Part shown: piece after piece, positions 7,575-15,948 of the stretch
How the letters are laid out: every line of letters starts with the position of its first letter
How positions within the stretch are numbered: the stretch's first letter is position 1
The notes under the pieces: model-generated
What the model was told of the DNA's origin: nothing
Database searches by the model: none
Seen by the model: the letters and a program-made list of their open reading frames with translations, nothing else
Program-made: the position numbers and the translations under genes
Virus record (IMG/VR): IMGVR_UViG_3300009076_000040
Location: 1 to 25,980 of that record
Length of the DNA stretch: 25,980 bases
Strand: one strand, 5' to 3'
DNA from: a virus

Positions 7575-9184
7575 CTATGATTCTGACTTTGCCTCCACCG
7601 CAATCTCACAATCACAATTGTGATGGAGCGGTGGCGGGGCCGTCCATCCATCGGGATAGGTGGTGCCGTTGAGCGGGGAACACACGGGGCAATCTCCGGA
7701 GGTCCAGACTAGATCGTGGGTTTGGAGGTCGGTAGTGCTTAGGAGATCGGCGAAGTCTTCGCGGGCCTGAGCTTGGCGATCGAGCAAGCTTGCAGTTGAT
7801 TCGGAAGCCGAATCAATACAGCAAGCTGAGTTGTGAGGAGTTAGTTTTGACTGGTGAGTGGCTGACTCTGACAAAGCGGACGCCTGGGGGCAGGCGTCCC
7901 TACCATGCGGATCGAAGAGATCCTCCGAGGGTCCAGGGGCTGGGACTTTGTGGCGGTCGTAGAGCCATTGCTTGGACACTGGCAGGCCCATTTCTTTGAA
8001 GAGGAGTTTATCGCGTTCGGCGATTTGGCGGTCTTTTTCGGGGCGGTTGAGTTCGACTTCTAGGAATGGAAGCTCCTCGGAGTTGCCCCAGTTGAGTTCA
8101 ATGATGCTGGGATGAGTTGGTTGTTGATCACATCGATCACATAGGCGGCGTAGTTCTCGTAGAGGTCGAGTTCAACTTCGCGGTGGACGTTGCCGAGGGC
8201 GTAGCTGCCGGAGTTTCCCTCCTCGCTGGTTAGGGTCTGGCCGAGGAAGAGCAAGTCGCAGGCGCGGTCGGCAAGATACATCAATCGTTCGGTGGGTTCG
8301 GACTTTCCGGCCACGCCGGGGGTGTTGCCATTGAGGATCTGCAAGTCGGTGCCTTGGGGGAATGCGCCCCATGCGGCGGTGCCCATGTTGCGGAGCATGT
8401 CGGAGATCTGGTCGATCTGCGTTTGCGGAGCGCTGGGGTCGTAGGTGGCCCAGCGTAAGGGAATGCCAAAGAGTTCAGCCTTCTGCGCCATCCACTCCCA
8501 TCCGAGCATGCGGCCGAGCCAGAGGTGAGCGAGAGAGCGGAGCTGGGCGGTCTCCGCGATGTGACCGGACTTGGCGCGGTAAACGCCGACAAGGAATTTG
8601 TGGGGGTATTTTTCAAACTGCCTTGGATTGTTCGGGTCCCTATCTGGGAACAAGCGCAAGGCGTTTGAGTTTGAATATGGGAAAGTGGAAAGGTGGGAAG
8701 GTGTTTCAAAACCGAGACAAGTCCATGGAACACGGCGTGTTCCAGCTGGGACGTATTTGCCGTCTTCGAGGGTCCAATCGATTTCGAGGACGGAGACGCC
8801 TCGGGCGACGGCGTCGAGGAGTTCGTAAATGGTGGCGTGGAAGTTATGCTGCCCTTCCCAAGTGGCCGCTTTCTGGTTGTGGAGAACGTGCTCCACGAAG
8901 GACGCTTTTTCCAATGCGGACGGCGAAGGCTCTTTTCCTTTCTCTGTCCATGGCTGGAGGTTGAACGGTAGTTTACAGACGGCTTTCTTGAGCTTGTTGA
9001 GGTTGCCCCGGAGGCGCTCCCAAGTGTCCTCCATCGTGTTGAACAACTCGTTCTGGAGCATGAGGTTGCCCCGGCCTCCTTCGTCGAGGATCCAGCCGAG
9101 GGTTTCCGGATCGAAGTCGACGGGAATGGGGGAAAGTTGGAGATCTTTAACGTGAGGCCGTATGACCATGCGAGTCGGTTGCAT
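7575..9184 (-). pseudogene. DUF935-type portal protein fused to gpF-like C terminus, one-base frameshift
   Basis: The portal forms the DNA entry channel of the head. The main frame starts MQPTRMVIRPHVKDLQLSP and carries DFDPETLGWILDEGGRG, VSVLEIDWTLEDG, PHKFLVGVYRAKSGHIAETA and LFLGQTLTSEEGNSGSYALG, all DUF935/Mu gp29 hallmarks, then stops at 8060. The correct continuation is in another frame: IELNWGNSEELPFLEVELNR up to MGLPVSKQWLYDRHKVPAPG. Adding one C to the CCC run at about 8107-8109 restores LIPSIIELNW. The C terminus (SGDCPVCSPLNG...HHNCDCEI) is the Cys/His motif of gpF/SPP1 gp7 head-morphogenesis proteins, joined through a palindrome-rich linker. ATG 9184 is preferred over GTG 9199 because the fragment at 15946 starts at the same point. 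Confidence 0.82.
7787..7899. repeat. Two REP-like hairpins inside the portal reading frame
   Basis: Hairpin one nests AGCTTGC (7787-7793)/GCAAGCT (7821-7827) around TTGATTCGG (7796-7804), AAG, CCGAATCAA (7808-7816). Hairpin two is GGACGCCTG (7878-7886), GGGG, CAGGCGTCC (7891-7899). Both lie in the linker between the portal domain and its Cys/His C terminus. They are translated in frame as low-complexity sequence (GRDACPQASALSE). Confidence 0.65.
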
Positions 9185-9226
9185 ACGCAGTAGTCTCACG
9201 CAAAGGCGCGGTGGCGCAGAGTGCTT

Positions 9227-9245
9227 AGTTTAACTGGGTTTCACT
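9227..9245. repeat. 19-bp repeat AGTTTAACTGGGTTTCACT, copy 1
   Basis: The 19-mer lies between the portal start and the LRR cargo gene and is identical to 16211-16229, which sits at the equivalent place before the broken second portal copy. It marks the cargo/portal junction in both modules. Confidence 0.7.
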
Positions 9246-9286
9246 CTAACAGTAAGGCGAATATTCTCCATAGCGAAGAACCTATA

Positions 9287-11848
9287 TTATTGCACAATTT
9301 CAATTTTGAAGAAAGCACTTCCAGCTCCAGTAGCGAGAACCTCATTCATCTCGTATAACCCAGCGCTCTCATCGACCAGGCTAAGATTACCATCACCTAT
9401 GATTTCATAATTGGATTCAGAATTGACAGAGCGTAGGAATCCGCTGGTCGTCCCATTTGGTGCATATGTCGCTACGGTCTCCCAGTAATATGGCCAGGGG
9501 TCGAGTCCGCCCGAAGCCTTGAGGGCGTAAGTAATATCGGTTGCATCCTCTCTGAGATGAAAACCCACTTGAATTCCTCCTGAAGCATCTTCGGCTGATG
9601 AAGCCGAAAGCGATGCGACCGATCCATTCGAAGTCGGATCAGCCATAAAAGCGTATTCTAAAAGGTTGTCTGCCCCATCACCGTCAGCGTCACGATTTGG
9701 TAACCTCTGATGCAGGCTCCACGTGCCTGGAGTGAAGGCAGTATCCATCCATGCAGAATACTGGGCGCTTAGCATTGTATAACTCTCCTCCCACCAATAC
9801 GGACTAGGCTCAGGAAATCCAGTGGCACCTTCAAAATAATAAGCCCTTGAAGGCGAGATCCCAGGATACTCAAGAGTGGGCGCATCACCCATGAAAATAA
9901 TCACAACCTGACTGCATCCGTCGAAAGCTTGTGGTCCGATCATACTGACGCTTGCAGGGATGACAACCTCCTCAAGACCTCGACAGAAGTAAAACACCTC
10001 CCTTTCGATTGTAGTAACTCCCTCAGGGAGCACTACGCTAGTAAGATTCTGACTAAGTGAAAAAGAATGTATTCCCAAGGTCACAACACCTGAAGGAACG
10101 GCGTAAGCTCCGGATCGCCCCTTAGGAAAAATCAAAAGCGTTGTTTCACTTTTATTGAATACGACCCCAGAAATACTTGCATAAGTAGTATTTGAAGGAT
10201 GCACAAATATGTTTTGTAACTCATTGCAGTATCTAAACGAATAATAGTAATCAATCGTCGAAACGGCGGCAGGGATGGTATAATCTCCAACCTTTCTCGC
10301 AGGACACATTATCAATTCCGTATGATCCTTGTTAAATAGAACACCGTCCACGCTAGTGTAATTCGGGTTACCCGAATTGACTGAAAAAGAAGTTATCCCC
10401 GTGCATCCCTGGAAGCTGCTGGCACCGTAGATATCGACAACACTTGCCGCTATTGATATAGTCTCAAGAGCAGTGCAACCATAGAATGACCAGTGCCCGA
10501 TACGGGTGACACTGTTCGGAATATCTACATTTACCAAGCTTTCACACCCTGAAAACAGAGAATCGCTTATTTCAGTAATACCGAATGGGATCGTAATTTC
10601 GGTCAGACCTTTACAGCCAGCAAATGACGCTTCAGGAAGATTGGAAATACCATCTGGGATTACATATGCGCCAGACCTCGCAGTAGGATACTTAAGTAGC
10701 ATAGTCTGATTCTTATTAAAAAGAACCCCATTTACACTAGAGAATCCGGAATTCGCTGGACTTACATCAATCGATTGAAGCTGCTTGCAGTTCCAAAAAG
10801 CTTCATTTGCAATTTCTAGGACTGTTGAAGGAATATAGATCGACGTAAGGCCAGAACCACCAAATACGTCACCACCTGAAACCCCGATGCTCTCAAGCCC
10901 CTCGGGTAAGGAAATTTCCTCAAGCAATGTGCAGTCACCAAATGCAGACGTCCCAATGGCGCGAACAGTTGACGCAATATTAACCTCTGAAAGCTTCCGA
11001 CAATAATCAAACGCATAGCTGGGTATCGCCGTTATTCCCGAGGCGAAGGTAGCGCTGACTAAATTGTCACAGCTAGAAAATACTCGACTACCCAAACTCT
11101 CCACACTGCCCGGGATAGTAATATCCGTAAGCGAGTCGCAATCTGAAAAAGCATTGTTTTTAATCACGCGAATCCCAGAGCTCAGAGTCAGATTGCCTAG
11201 GTTCTTACAGCCAGAGAATGCAGCTTCTTTAATCGTATCGACATTCCCGGGGACGATAATGTTATCTAATAAATCGCATCCGTAGAATGCGTATCGCCCA
11301 ATAGTATTAAGACTTGCGGGCATCGTCACGCGGGTCAGAAGGTCGCTATCAGAAAAAGCGAAATATTCAATTACTTGAACCGAACTCGGTATCACGTATT
11401 CACCCGCCTTACCATGAGGATACTCTATTAGAATTGTTTTACCCTTATCAAACAAGACTCCATCCTCGCTGGCATACTGCTGGTTACCTCCAGCCACATT
11501 GATAGCCAGCAGTTCAGCACAGTCTTCAAATGGCGCGACACCGATCGAGGATACAGACGCAGGTATATCGACCGAATCGATATACTTACATGCAAAGAAT
11601 GCGTTCACCTTTATCCCAGCAACTGGCATTCCTTCTATACTTGAAGGAATGATCACACTGCCGTCGGCATCAGTGTTGCAGTCACTGATAGTCACCTCCC
11701 CTCCAGCCACTGTATAGCTGAGCGTTATATTAGTTCCAGAAATACTGAATGTCGCCGCATTCAAAGCATTGATGCCAGTGAATGCAAAAAGCAGACACAA
11801 GAGAAAGCACCTACGAATCCAATTATTTGAAGTATTTTTGTATTCCAT
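9287..11848 (-). CDS. Secreted BspA-type leucine-rich repeat protein (LRR_5)
   Basis: A large exported protein of about 853 aa. The start chosen (ATG 11848, preceded by GGCAGG) gives MEYKNTSNNWIRRCFLLCLL, with a signal peptide ending near NALNAA. An upstream TTG at 11881 is less likely. Residues about 50-670 are tandem BspA/TpLRR repeats of the form 'IPxSVxxIGxxAFxxCxxLxxIxIP', interrupted several times by the standard YTSVDGVLFNKDHTELIMCP-type unit. After these come a DRDADGDGADNLLEYAFMADP calcium-binding/linker motif and a C-terminal beta domain ending FFKIEIVQ. BspA proteins mediate surface adhesion in other bacteria; that role here is inference. It lies between terminase and portal on the same strand, an unusual place, and looks like cargo. 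Confidence 0.9.
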   Translation of the reverse strand: MEYKNTSNNWIRRCFLLCLLFAFTGINALNAATFSISGTNITLSYTVAGGEVTISDCNTDADGSVIIPSSIEGMPVAGIKVNAFFACKYIDSVDIPASVSSIGVAPFEDCAELLAINVAGGNQQYASEDGVLFDKGKTILIEYPHGKAGEYVIPSSVQVIEYFAFSDSDLLTRVTMPASLNTIGRYAFYGCDLLDNIIVPGNVDTIKEAAFSGCKNLGNLTLSSGIRVIKNNAFSDCDSLTDITIPGSVESLGSRVFSSCDNLVSATFASGITAIPSYAFDYCRKLSEVNIASTVRAIGTSAFGDCTLLEEISLPEGLESIGVSGGDVFGGSGLTSIYIPSTVLEIANEAFWNCKQLQSIDVSPANSGFSSVNGVLFNKNQTMLLKYPTARSGAYVIPDGISNLPEASFAGCKGLTEITIPFGITEISDSLFSGCESLVNVDIPNSVTRIGHWSFYGCTALETISIAASVVDIYGASSFQGCTGITSFSVNSGNPNYTSVDGVLFNKDHTELIMCPARKVGDYTIPAAVSTIDYYYSFRYCNELQNIFVHPSNTTYASISGVVFNKSETTLLIFPKGRSGAYAVPSGVVTLGIHSFSLSQNLTSVVLPEGVTTIEREVFYFCRGLEEVVIPASVSMIGPQAFDGCSQVVIIFMGDAPTLEYPGISPSRAYYFEGATGFPEPSPYWWEESYTMLSAQYSAWMDTAFTPGTWSLHQRLPNRDADGDGADNLLEYAFMADPTSNGSVASLSASSAEDASGGIQVGFHLREDATDITYALKASGGLDPWPYYWETVATYAPNGTTSGFLRSVNSESNYEIIGDGNLSLVDESAGLYEMNEVLATGAGSAFFKIEIVQ

Positions 11849-11920
11849 GAATACCTGCCTAAAGTTATCGGACGTGAGCAAAGCACACTGGAAATTAATT
11901 TACAAACTTAATCTAAGTGT

Positions 11921-13264
11921 TTAACTCCAAGCCCTCGAAAACCGCGTCCGCATTGGGCGGTGCCTCCTCCTATTCTCCCCTACTCTGGCCGGAGCTTGCT
12001 CGGAAATACCCAATCCCTCGGGGCATTTCTCTGCTGCGTGCATCGCTAGTGCTAAAGCAGTCGCTCTGTCTGCGTGACCGTCCTTGGTTCGTGCGGCGAT
12101 GAATTTGACTAAGCCCTGCGGGGTGACGATGCGCTGGATACTGGCGAGATCGTCGCGGAGTTTGGCATCATTGGGGATGCGGACTTTCTGTGACTGAAAG
12201 GCTTTCTTGGCGCGGCTGAATAGCTCGCGCTTGCGCTCGTTGGTGAAGTTGACGGCTTCTAGCTTGTAATCGCCTAGCCTGCGGGCGAGGTGTTCGGAGA
12301 TGGGGCCGCCCATACCGGTTGAGTCGATTGCGATGTATCGGGCGCGGGCGACGCGTTCGGCGAGGATGGCTTCTTGCTCGGGGAATGGGGTGTTTTCGAG
12401 GACGAGGATTTCGCGGGTCCAGAGGATGCCGTTGACGCGTTCGAGCGTCCAAGCGACGGTGAGGTCTTTGCGACGGCCGATGTCGATGCCAACGAATAGC
12501 GGGTTGGGTGTTCTTGTTTCCCATGGGCCGAAGGATGCAGCGGGGTCTTCGACGGTGCGGATCAGATCCATCGGGAAGACTTGGGCGGCGTGTTCCATGA
12601 ACTGACACTCGAACTCTTGGGCCCAGCCGTCGGGATCGGCGAGGTTGCTCTTGAGCTCCTCGATGTCGAGGCCAAGGCCTTGGTCAACGGCGTCGTAAAC
12701 GCTGGTCTTGTGTCGTTTGAAATCGGATGCTTCGTTCCACAACTCGTAGAACTTGTTGTTCATCCCTGCCGGTGTGGAGATGACACGCAGCTTCAACTGT
12801 CCTCGCAGTGGGTTGGTGATGATGGGATAGACGGCTCTCCATATCTCCTCGGGGTTTTCATGGAAGGCGAACTCGTCGAGCACTAGGTTGGCCGAGTAAC
12901 CGCGGGCGGTCGAAGCATTGGCTGGGAGTGCTAGGATGCGGGCACCATTAGGAAAGCGAATCTGTGAAGCTTTGGTTTCGGGGCGGTAAGGTTTGCCGGT
13001 CTTTTGTTCGATACCGTCGCAGAATATTTGCCCTACCCGATGGACTTTTTCCATGAACTCGAGGGCTTGGCGCTCACCGGCAGAGAGAATGATCCAGTCG
13101 GAGCCGGTAGCGATGGCGTCGGCGACGACTTCGAAGGCGGCGGCAAGGGAGCCGCCGATTTGGCGGGACTTGAGCCAGATCTTGAAGCGCGAGCTATCCA
13201 ATACCCAGTCACGTTGATACGGGAGTAACAAATCGAATGGGGATGGTGGCTGACTCTGACGCAT
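11921..13264 (-). CDS. Phage terminase large subunit (Mu gp28/Terminase_6 type)
   Basis: The DNA-packaging motor, 447 aa. The ATPase half shows a Walker A-like KSRQIGGS (32-39), Walker B NLVLDEF (126-132) and coupling motif STPAG (163-167). The RNase H-like nuclease half shows FVGIDIG with D261, IAIDSTGMGG with D314 and KDGHAD with D395/D399. The length is slightly shorter than Mu gp28 but all motifs are present and the frame is unbroken, unlike the portal and capsid. It starts right at a poly-A/ATTAGCG repeat with no recognisable Shine-Dalgarno sequence. The small terminase lies upstream and the LRR cargo gene downstream. A diverged copy of its last 78 codons is at 17980-18217. Confidence 0.93.
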   Translation of the reverse strand: MRQSQPPSPFDLLLPYQRDWVLDSSRFKIWLKSRQIGGSLAAAFEVVADAIATGSDWIILSAGERQALEFMEKVHRVGQIFCDGIEQKTGKPYRPETKASQIRFPNGARILALPANASTARGYSANLVLDEFAFHENPEEIWRAVYPIITNPLRGQLKLRVISTPAGMNNKFYELWNEASDFKRHKTSVYDAVDQGLGLDIEELKSNLADPDGWAQEFECQFMEHAAQVFPMDLIRTVEDPAASFGPWETRTPNPLFVGIDIGRRKDLTVAWTLERVNGILWTREILVLENTPFPEQEAILAERVARARYIAIDSTGMGGPISEHLARRLGDYKLEAVNFTNERKRELFSRAKKAFQSQKVRIPNDAKLRDDLASIQRIVTPQGLVKFIAARTKDGHADRATALALAMHAAEKCPEGLGISEQAPARVGENRRRHRPMRTRFSRAWS

Positions 13265-13301
13265 TTTTTTAACCGCTAATTTCCGCTAATGGGACGCTAA
13301 T
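13264..13301. repeat. Intergenic poly-T / CGCTAAT repeat, copy 2
   Basis: TTTTTTTAACCGCTAAT (13264-13280) is followed by TTCCGCTAATGGGACGCTAA, giving three GCTAAT units. The first 17 bp match 5431-5447 exactly. It forms the immediate upstream region of the large terminase, as its twin does for the capsid gene. Confidence 0.55.
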
Positions 13302-13325
13302 TTTTCTGTGACACTGAGGGGCCGA

Positions 13326-13883
13326 TCAGGAGATCGGCGTTCCCGGGGGATCGGGAGCTGCGCCTAGGCGTTGTCTCCATTCGGCGAGGACTTCTTTTTC
13401 CTCCTTATTGGAGACGCTGACGTTGTTCTGAATTAAGGTCTGGGGCTTCTCGGCGAAGACCTCGGGCTTGAGGGACTTGAGCATGAAGATCAGGCAGGCG
13501 TCGGAATAGCGGCGCTTGTTGCCGCAGTGGTTGCCTTTGATGTCGAAAACGGGCTCCTCCCAGCCTTCGATGCCTCGGCGGGCGAGTTCGGCCTCGGCCT
13601 CTTCGATACGCTTGGCGTTGCGAACTTTGTCACGCTGGAGTTGGGCTTCTTTGAATCGTGTGGCAAGTTCGGGGCGGCGCTGGAGCTCGACGTAGAAATG
13701 AGTTTTACTGATACCCTCTTTCTCGATGGCGGGATGAGTGTCGCTGCCTTGTATTAGGTTTTTAACTACGCGTTCGAAGAGCGCGCTGGAAAACTTGCGA
13801 CGAGCGAGGGGCTTGGCTTTTGACGGAGTGGACACGTTCAAGACTCGTGCCAGCTGTGACGCTGAACAAGGTGTGGAGTTCAC
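13326..13883 (-). CDS. Phage terminase small subunit
   Basis: Probable DNA-recognition subunit of the packaging complex, about 185 aa from the start chosen. An N-terminal HTH-like stretch (SASQLARVLNVST) precedes LFERVVKNLIQGSDTHPAIE and a THFYVELQRRPELATRFKEA segment, typical of small terminases of this class. A helical region (RNAKRIEEAEAELARRGIEG) and the family-typical RYSDACLIFMLKSLKPEVFA follow. The start is uncertain: GTG 13883 keeps the HTH; GTG 13835 is possible. The open frame continues to an ATG at 14039 that has a strong GGAGG ten bases upstream, but that extension runs through the structured repeat element and is Arg/Pro-rich, so I doubt it. The gene is 61 bp upstream of the large terminase. 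Confidence 0.78.
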   Translation of the reverse strand: MNSTPCSASQLARVLNVSTPSKAKPLARRKFSSALFERVVKNLIQGSDTHPAIEKEGISKTHFYVELQRRPELATRFKEAQLQRDKVRNAKRIEEAEAELARRGIEGWEEPVFDIKGNHCGNKRRYSDACLIFMLKSLKPEVFAEKPQTLIQNNVSVSNKEEKEVLAEWRQRLGAAPDPPGTPIS

Positions 13884-13954
13884 TTCGATTAACCGTGTTT
13901 CACGATATAGGCGCGGGCGCGGACGGATCGGACGGATAAAAAACGCGCGTAAGG

Positions 13955-14141
13955 CTTGCGGGGCGATGAACGGTGGAAGGTTGGTTTGATTGGAAAAGTG
14001 CCTTCGGCCGGATGGGAACCTTCCACCTCGGGCCGACATGCCGTGTGTGCCTCCTTTCCGGCGGCGGTCACGTAGCGGACTACGCTCGCTTGCCGGGCAG
14101 TCGTTAAGCACGACACCTCGACTCCGTCAGCACCCCGCAAG
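13955..14141. ncRNA. Structured repeat element, copy 1 (candidate ncRNA or folding-dependent repeat)
   Basis: This 187-bp element is closed by CTTGCGGGG (13955-13963)/CCCCGCAAG (14133-14141). Inside are an 11-bp helix GGTGGAAGGTT (13972-13982)/AACCTTCCACC (14017-14027), a hairpin CGTAG-CGGA-CTACG (14071-14084) and GTCGT/ACGAC (14100-14114). The second copy (15949-16142) keeps the architecture. The conserved words are ATGCCGnGTGTGCCTCCTT, exactly 10 nt after the 11-bp helix, and GTCGTTAAGC. The two long helices have different sequences but stay paired. On the minus strand it contains GGAGG ten bases before an ATG in both copies. The function and the transcribed strand are unknown. Confidence 0.55.
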
Positions 14142-15822
14142 GGAGCGCGGGGGCTAGGCCCGCTTATGGGTGGCTCGTGGAGCGAGCCATAGGCTCTTAA
14201 TAAATCGGCGCTGGGCGCGCCGCTCTGCTAGGGCACTCTAGTGCCCGCGATGAGCTACGCGGAGCGAGCGAAAGCGCGGGGCACCGCGCCGCCGGGAGGC
14301 GGGGGGAAGGCCCCCCTTCTACTCAAATGGGGGGCCGCCTGGAGAATCGGAGACGGCGCAGGCGCGAAGCGACGGAAGCGGGCTGCGGTGCTTCACCGCC
14401 ACGGGCATGGTTCGATTCCACGGGCATCCCGGGAGGGGGCCGGGGGACACACTGTAGCCCCCGAGCGCAAGGAGCCTAAGCGACTGGAGTGAGATGAGCG
14501 TGAGCGAATGCAGGGGCGTTTGCGGTGGACTGGTGCCCGAGGCGATCCCGGGGGCTGGAGCGTCACAATCTCTCTTATGTCCAATGAGCGTGAGCGTCTG
14601 CTAGGAATACGACGCAGTGTTGGACATAAGGCGAGATTGTGCGCATAAGCCGTGGGCCCCGGGTCGCCTCGGGCTTTGGGGTGTTGACGAGGATCCGAAC
14701 AGGATCCGAAGCTGGCTTTGCGTAGCGACCGCAGCTCTGTGGGAGCGGAGGACGGGCTGTGTAGCGCGTCGGGGGCGCGAGTGAAAGTGAGGGTGGAAGT
14801 TAAAGTGGGCTGAGAATGTTAGAACGGCTTGGATATGAGCGCGTAGCAGAACGGAGGGAGCGAGCTCTGTGCGAAGGGAGCGGAGCGTGGTGGGTTGGTG
14901 AGCGTGTGCCGGCGCTGGATTGAAAGGATGTGTAGCGCGGGGCGGTCGCAGTGAGCGAGGCACGAGAGAGCGGAGGCCGGCTGGCGCGGGTGGCGTTCGT
15001 TGCGGGAGCCGTGCGCCCCGAAGTGAGGAACGAACGCAGCAGGCGCTCGGCGGTTGGTTGGCGCTCTGGCGAGTTGGATTGTCAACCGAATGTAGCCCTC
15101 GGTGGCGATCGGTCGGAGTGGAGACGAAGTGCAGCGATGGGCACGGAGTCCAGGCGGGAGCGAAGGCGGCATCCATCGGAGGAAGCGAAACAGCCGGAAC
15201 GCGATCAGCGGAGGCGGTGGAGCCACTGGCGCGGTATGGGCTTTGCCGATAGCGTGACAGGGGCTCGTCCGCCGGAGCCGCGTGGAGGGTGTTGAGCGCC
15301 GATGGTGGCCGCCGCAGCGGGAGCCGGGACGGAGGGCGCTCGCGGAACGGCGACGGAGCGGAGAACGGGCGACAGCGTGGGCGGATGGCGTTCGTTGCGG
15401 TAGCGATCGGAACGGTGCTGCCGTCGGGAGCTTTGGCGACTAGAGGCAGGTGCGTGGAGGGAGCGGGGCTGCGATGGCCGGGCGGGTCGATTGGAAGCTG
15501 TGGGAGTGCTCGGTGAGGACCGACGAAGGAGACCGCAAGCGTGCACGGCAGGAGACCGAGCGGCCACGCCCTACCCCTTAACTGACTGAGTTGTCCTAAT
15601 CCGTGGCAATGTCGGAGAGCCCTGCTCAGCTCGTAGACATTGTGAGCAGGTGCACGGCACGGGCAGCTGTTCAAACGGATTGGAAACAACTGGCTAGCTT
15701 ACTCGAAAAAGTCCGACCTGGGGGGCATGGGGGAAGTTTGCTTCCCAGCACTGAGGGGGACCCATCGTCGACACACTCATTTTTGATTTTGAAAACGAGT
15801 GGCAGGGAGAGGCAGCTAGGTG
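14142..15822. other. G-rich, gene-free tract with many palindromes
   Basis: I see no credible gene in about 1.7 kb. The plus strand is strongly G over C, with recurring GAGCG/GGAGCG words. Open frames here are Arg/Pro/Ser-rich and composition-driven. Perfect hairpins include TGGCTCG/CGAGCCA (14171-14189), GGGCAC-TCTA-GTGCCC (14231-14246), GGCCCCCC/GGGGGGCC (14309-14336), GCGGTG-CTT-CACCGC (14385-14399), CGGGGG/CCCCCG (14441-14463), GCGTTCGTT/AACGAACGC (14993-15037), CTGCTCA/TGAGCAG (15622-15649) and GGGAAG-TTTG-CTTCCC (15731-15746). A GC-GAAA-GC tetraloop lies near 14268 and a tandem AGGATCCGAA repeat at 14690-14710. It may be a large structured RNA or decayed DNA. Confidence 0.5.
14536..14673. 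repeat. 138-nt nested hairpin
   Basis: Four stacked helices share one axis. CCCGAGGCGATCCCGGGG (14536-14553) pairs with CCCCGGGTCGCCTCGGG (14657-14673) with one bulged base. CACAATCTC (14564-14572) pairs with GAGATTGTG (14633-14641). TTATGTCCAA (14575-14584) pairs with TTGGACATAA (14620-14629). GCGTC (14594-14598) pairs with GACGC (14611-14615) around a 12-nt loop. About 41 base pairs in total; no reading frame explains it. Confidence 0.75.
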
Positions 15823-15946
15823 CATGAGATCCCCGGCCTCCTTCGTCGAGGATCCAGCCGAGGGTCTCGGGATCGAAGTCGATCGGGATCGGCGACAGTT
15901 GGTTGTCGCGGGGGTGTGGGTGGATGATGGTGCGTTGGACTCCCAT
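15823..15946 (-). pseudogene. Portal gene fragment (5' end only), second module
   Basis: Reads MGVQRTIIHPHPRDNQLSP and then DFDPETLGWILDEGGRG, matching the first ~40 codons of the portal at 9184 with clear divergence. Similarity ends near 15823, close to a CATGAG word that both copies share, with a 2-base gap just before the break. It is a remnant of a related but not identical head module. The structured repeat element begins three bases upstream of its ATG. Confidence 0.85.
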
Positions 15947-15948
15947 AG

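Noticed and set aside
8281-8964. Long open frames on both strands overlapping the portal gene
   Set aside because: They are Ser/Pro/Arg-rich shadow frames of the portal, whose own frame matches DUF935 throughout.
12168-12608. 146-codon minus-strand frame inside the large terminase
   Set aside because: It is Arg/His/Pro-rich with no domain, while the overlapping frame carries the terminase nuclease motifs.
7857-13260. 15-bp identity GTGGCTGACTCTGAC at 7857-7871 and 13246-13260
   Set aside because: A match of this length is within reach of chance for a window this size and has no consistent context.
13884-14111. N-terminal extension of the small terminase up to ATG 14039 or beyond
   Set aside because: It has a strong GGAGG, but the sequence is the structured repeat element translated (Arg/Pro-rich), and the second copy of the element stops after five codons.
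14406-14422. T-arm-like segment CATGG-TTCGATT-CCACG suggesting a tRNA gene
   Set aside because: One stem pair is mismatched, and there is no matching acceptor 5' strand, D-arm or anticodon arm upstream, so it is not a tRNA gene.
14601-15689. A 362-codon minus-strand open frame in the G-rich tract
   Set aside because: Its translation is a monotonous Pro/Arg/Ser/Ala mix with no domain, and several long frames overlap here on both strands. This is what a GC-skewed non-coding sequence gives.
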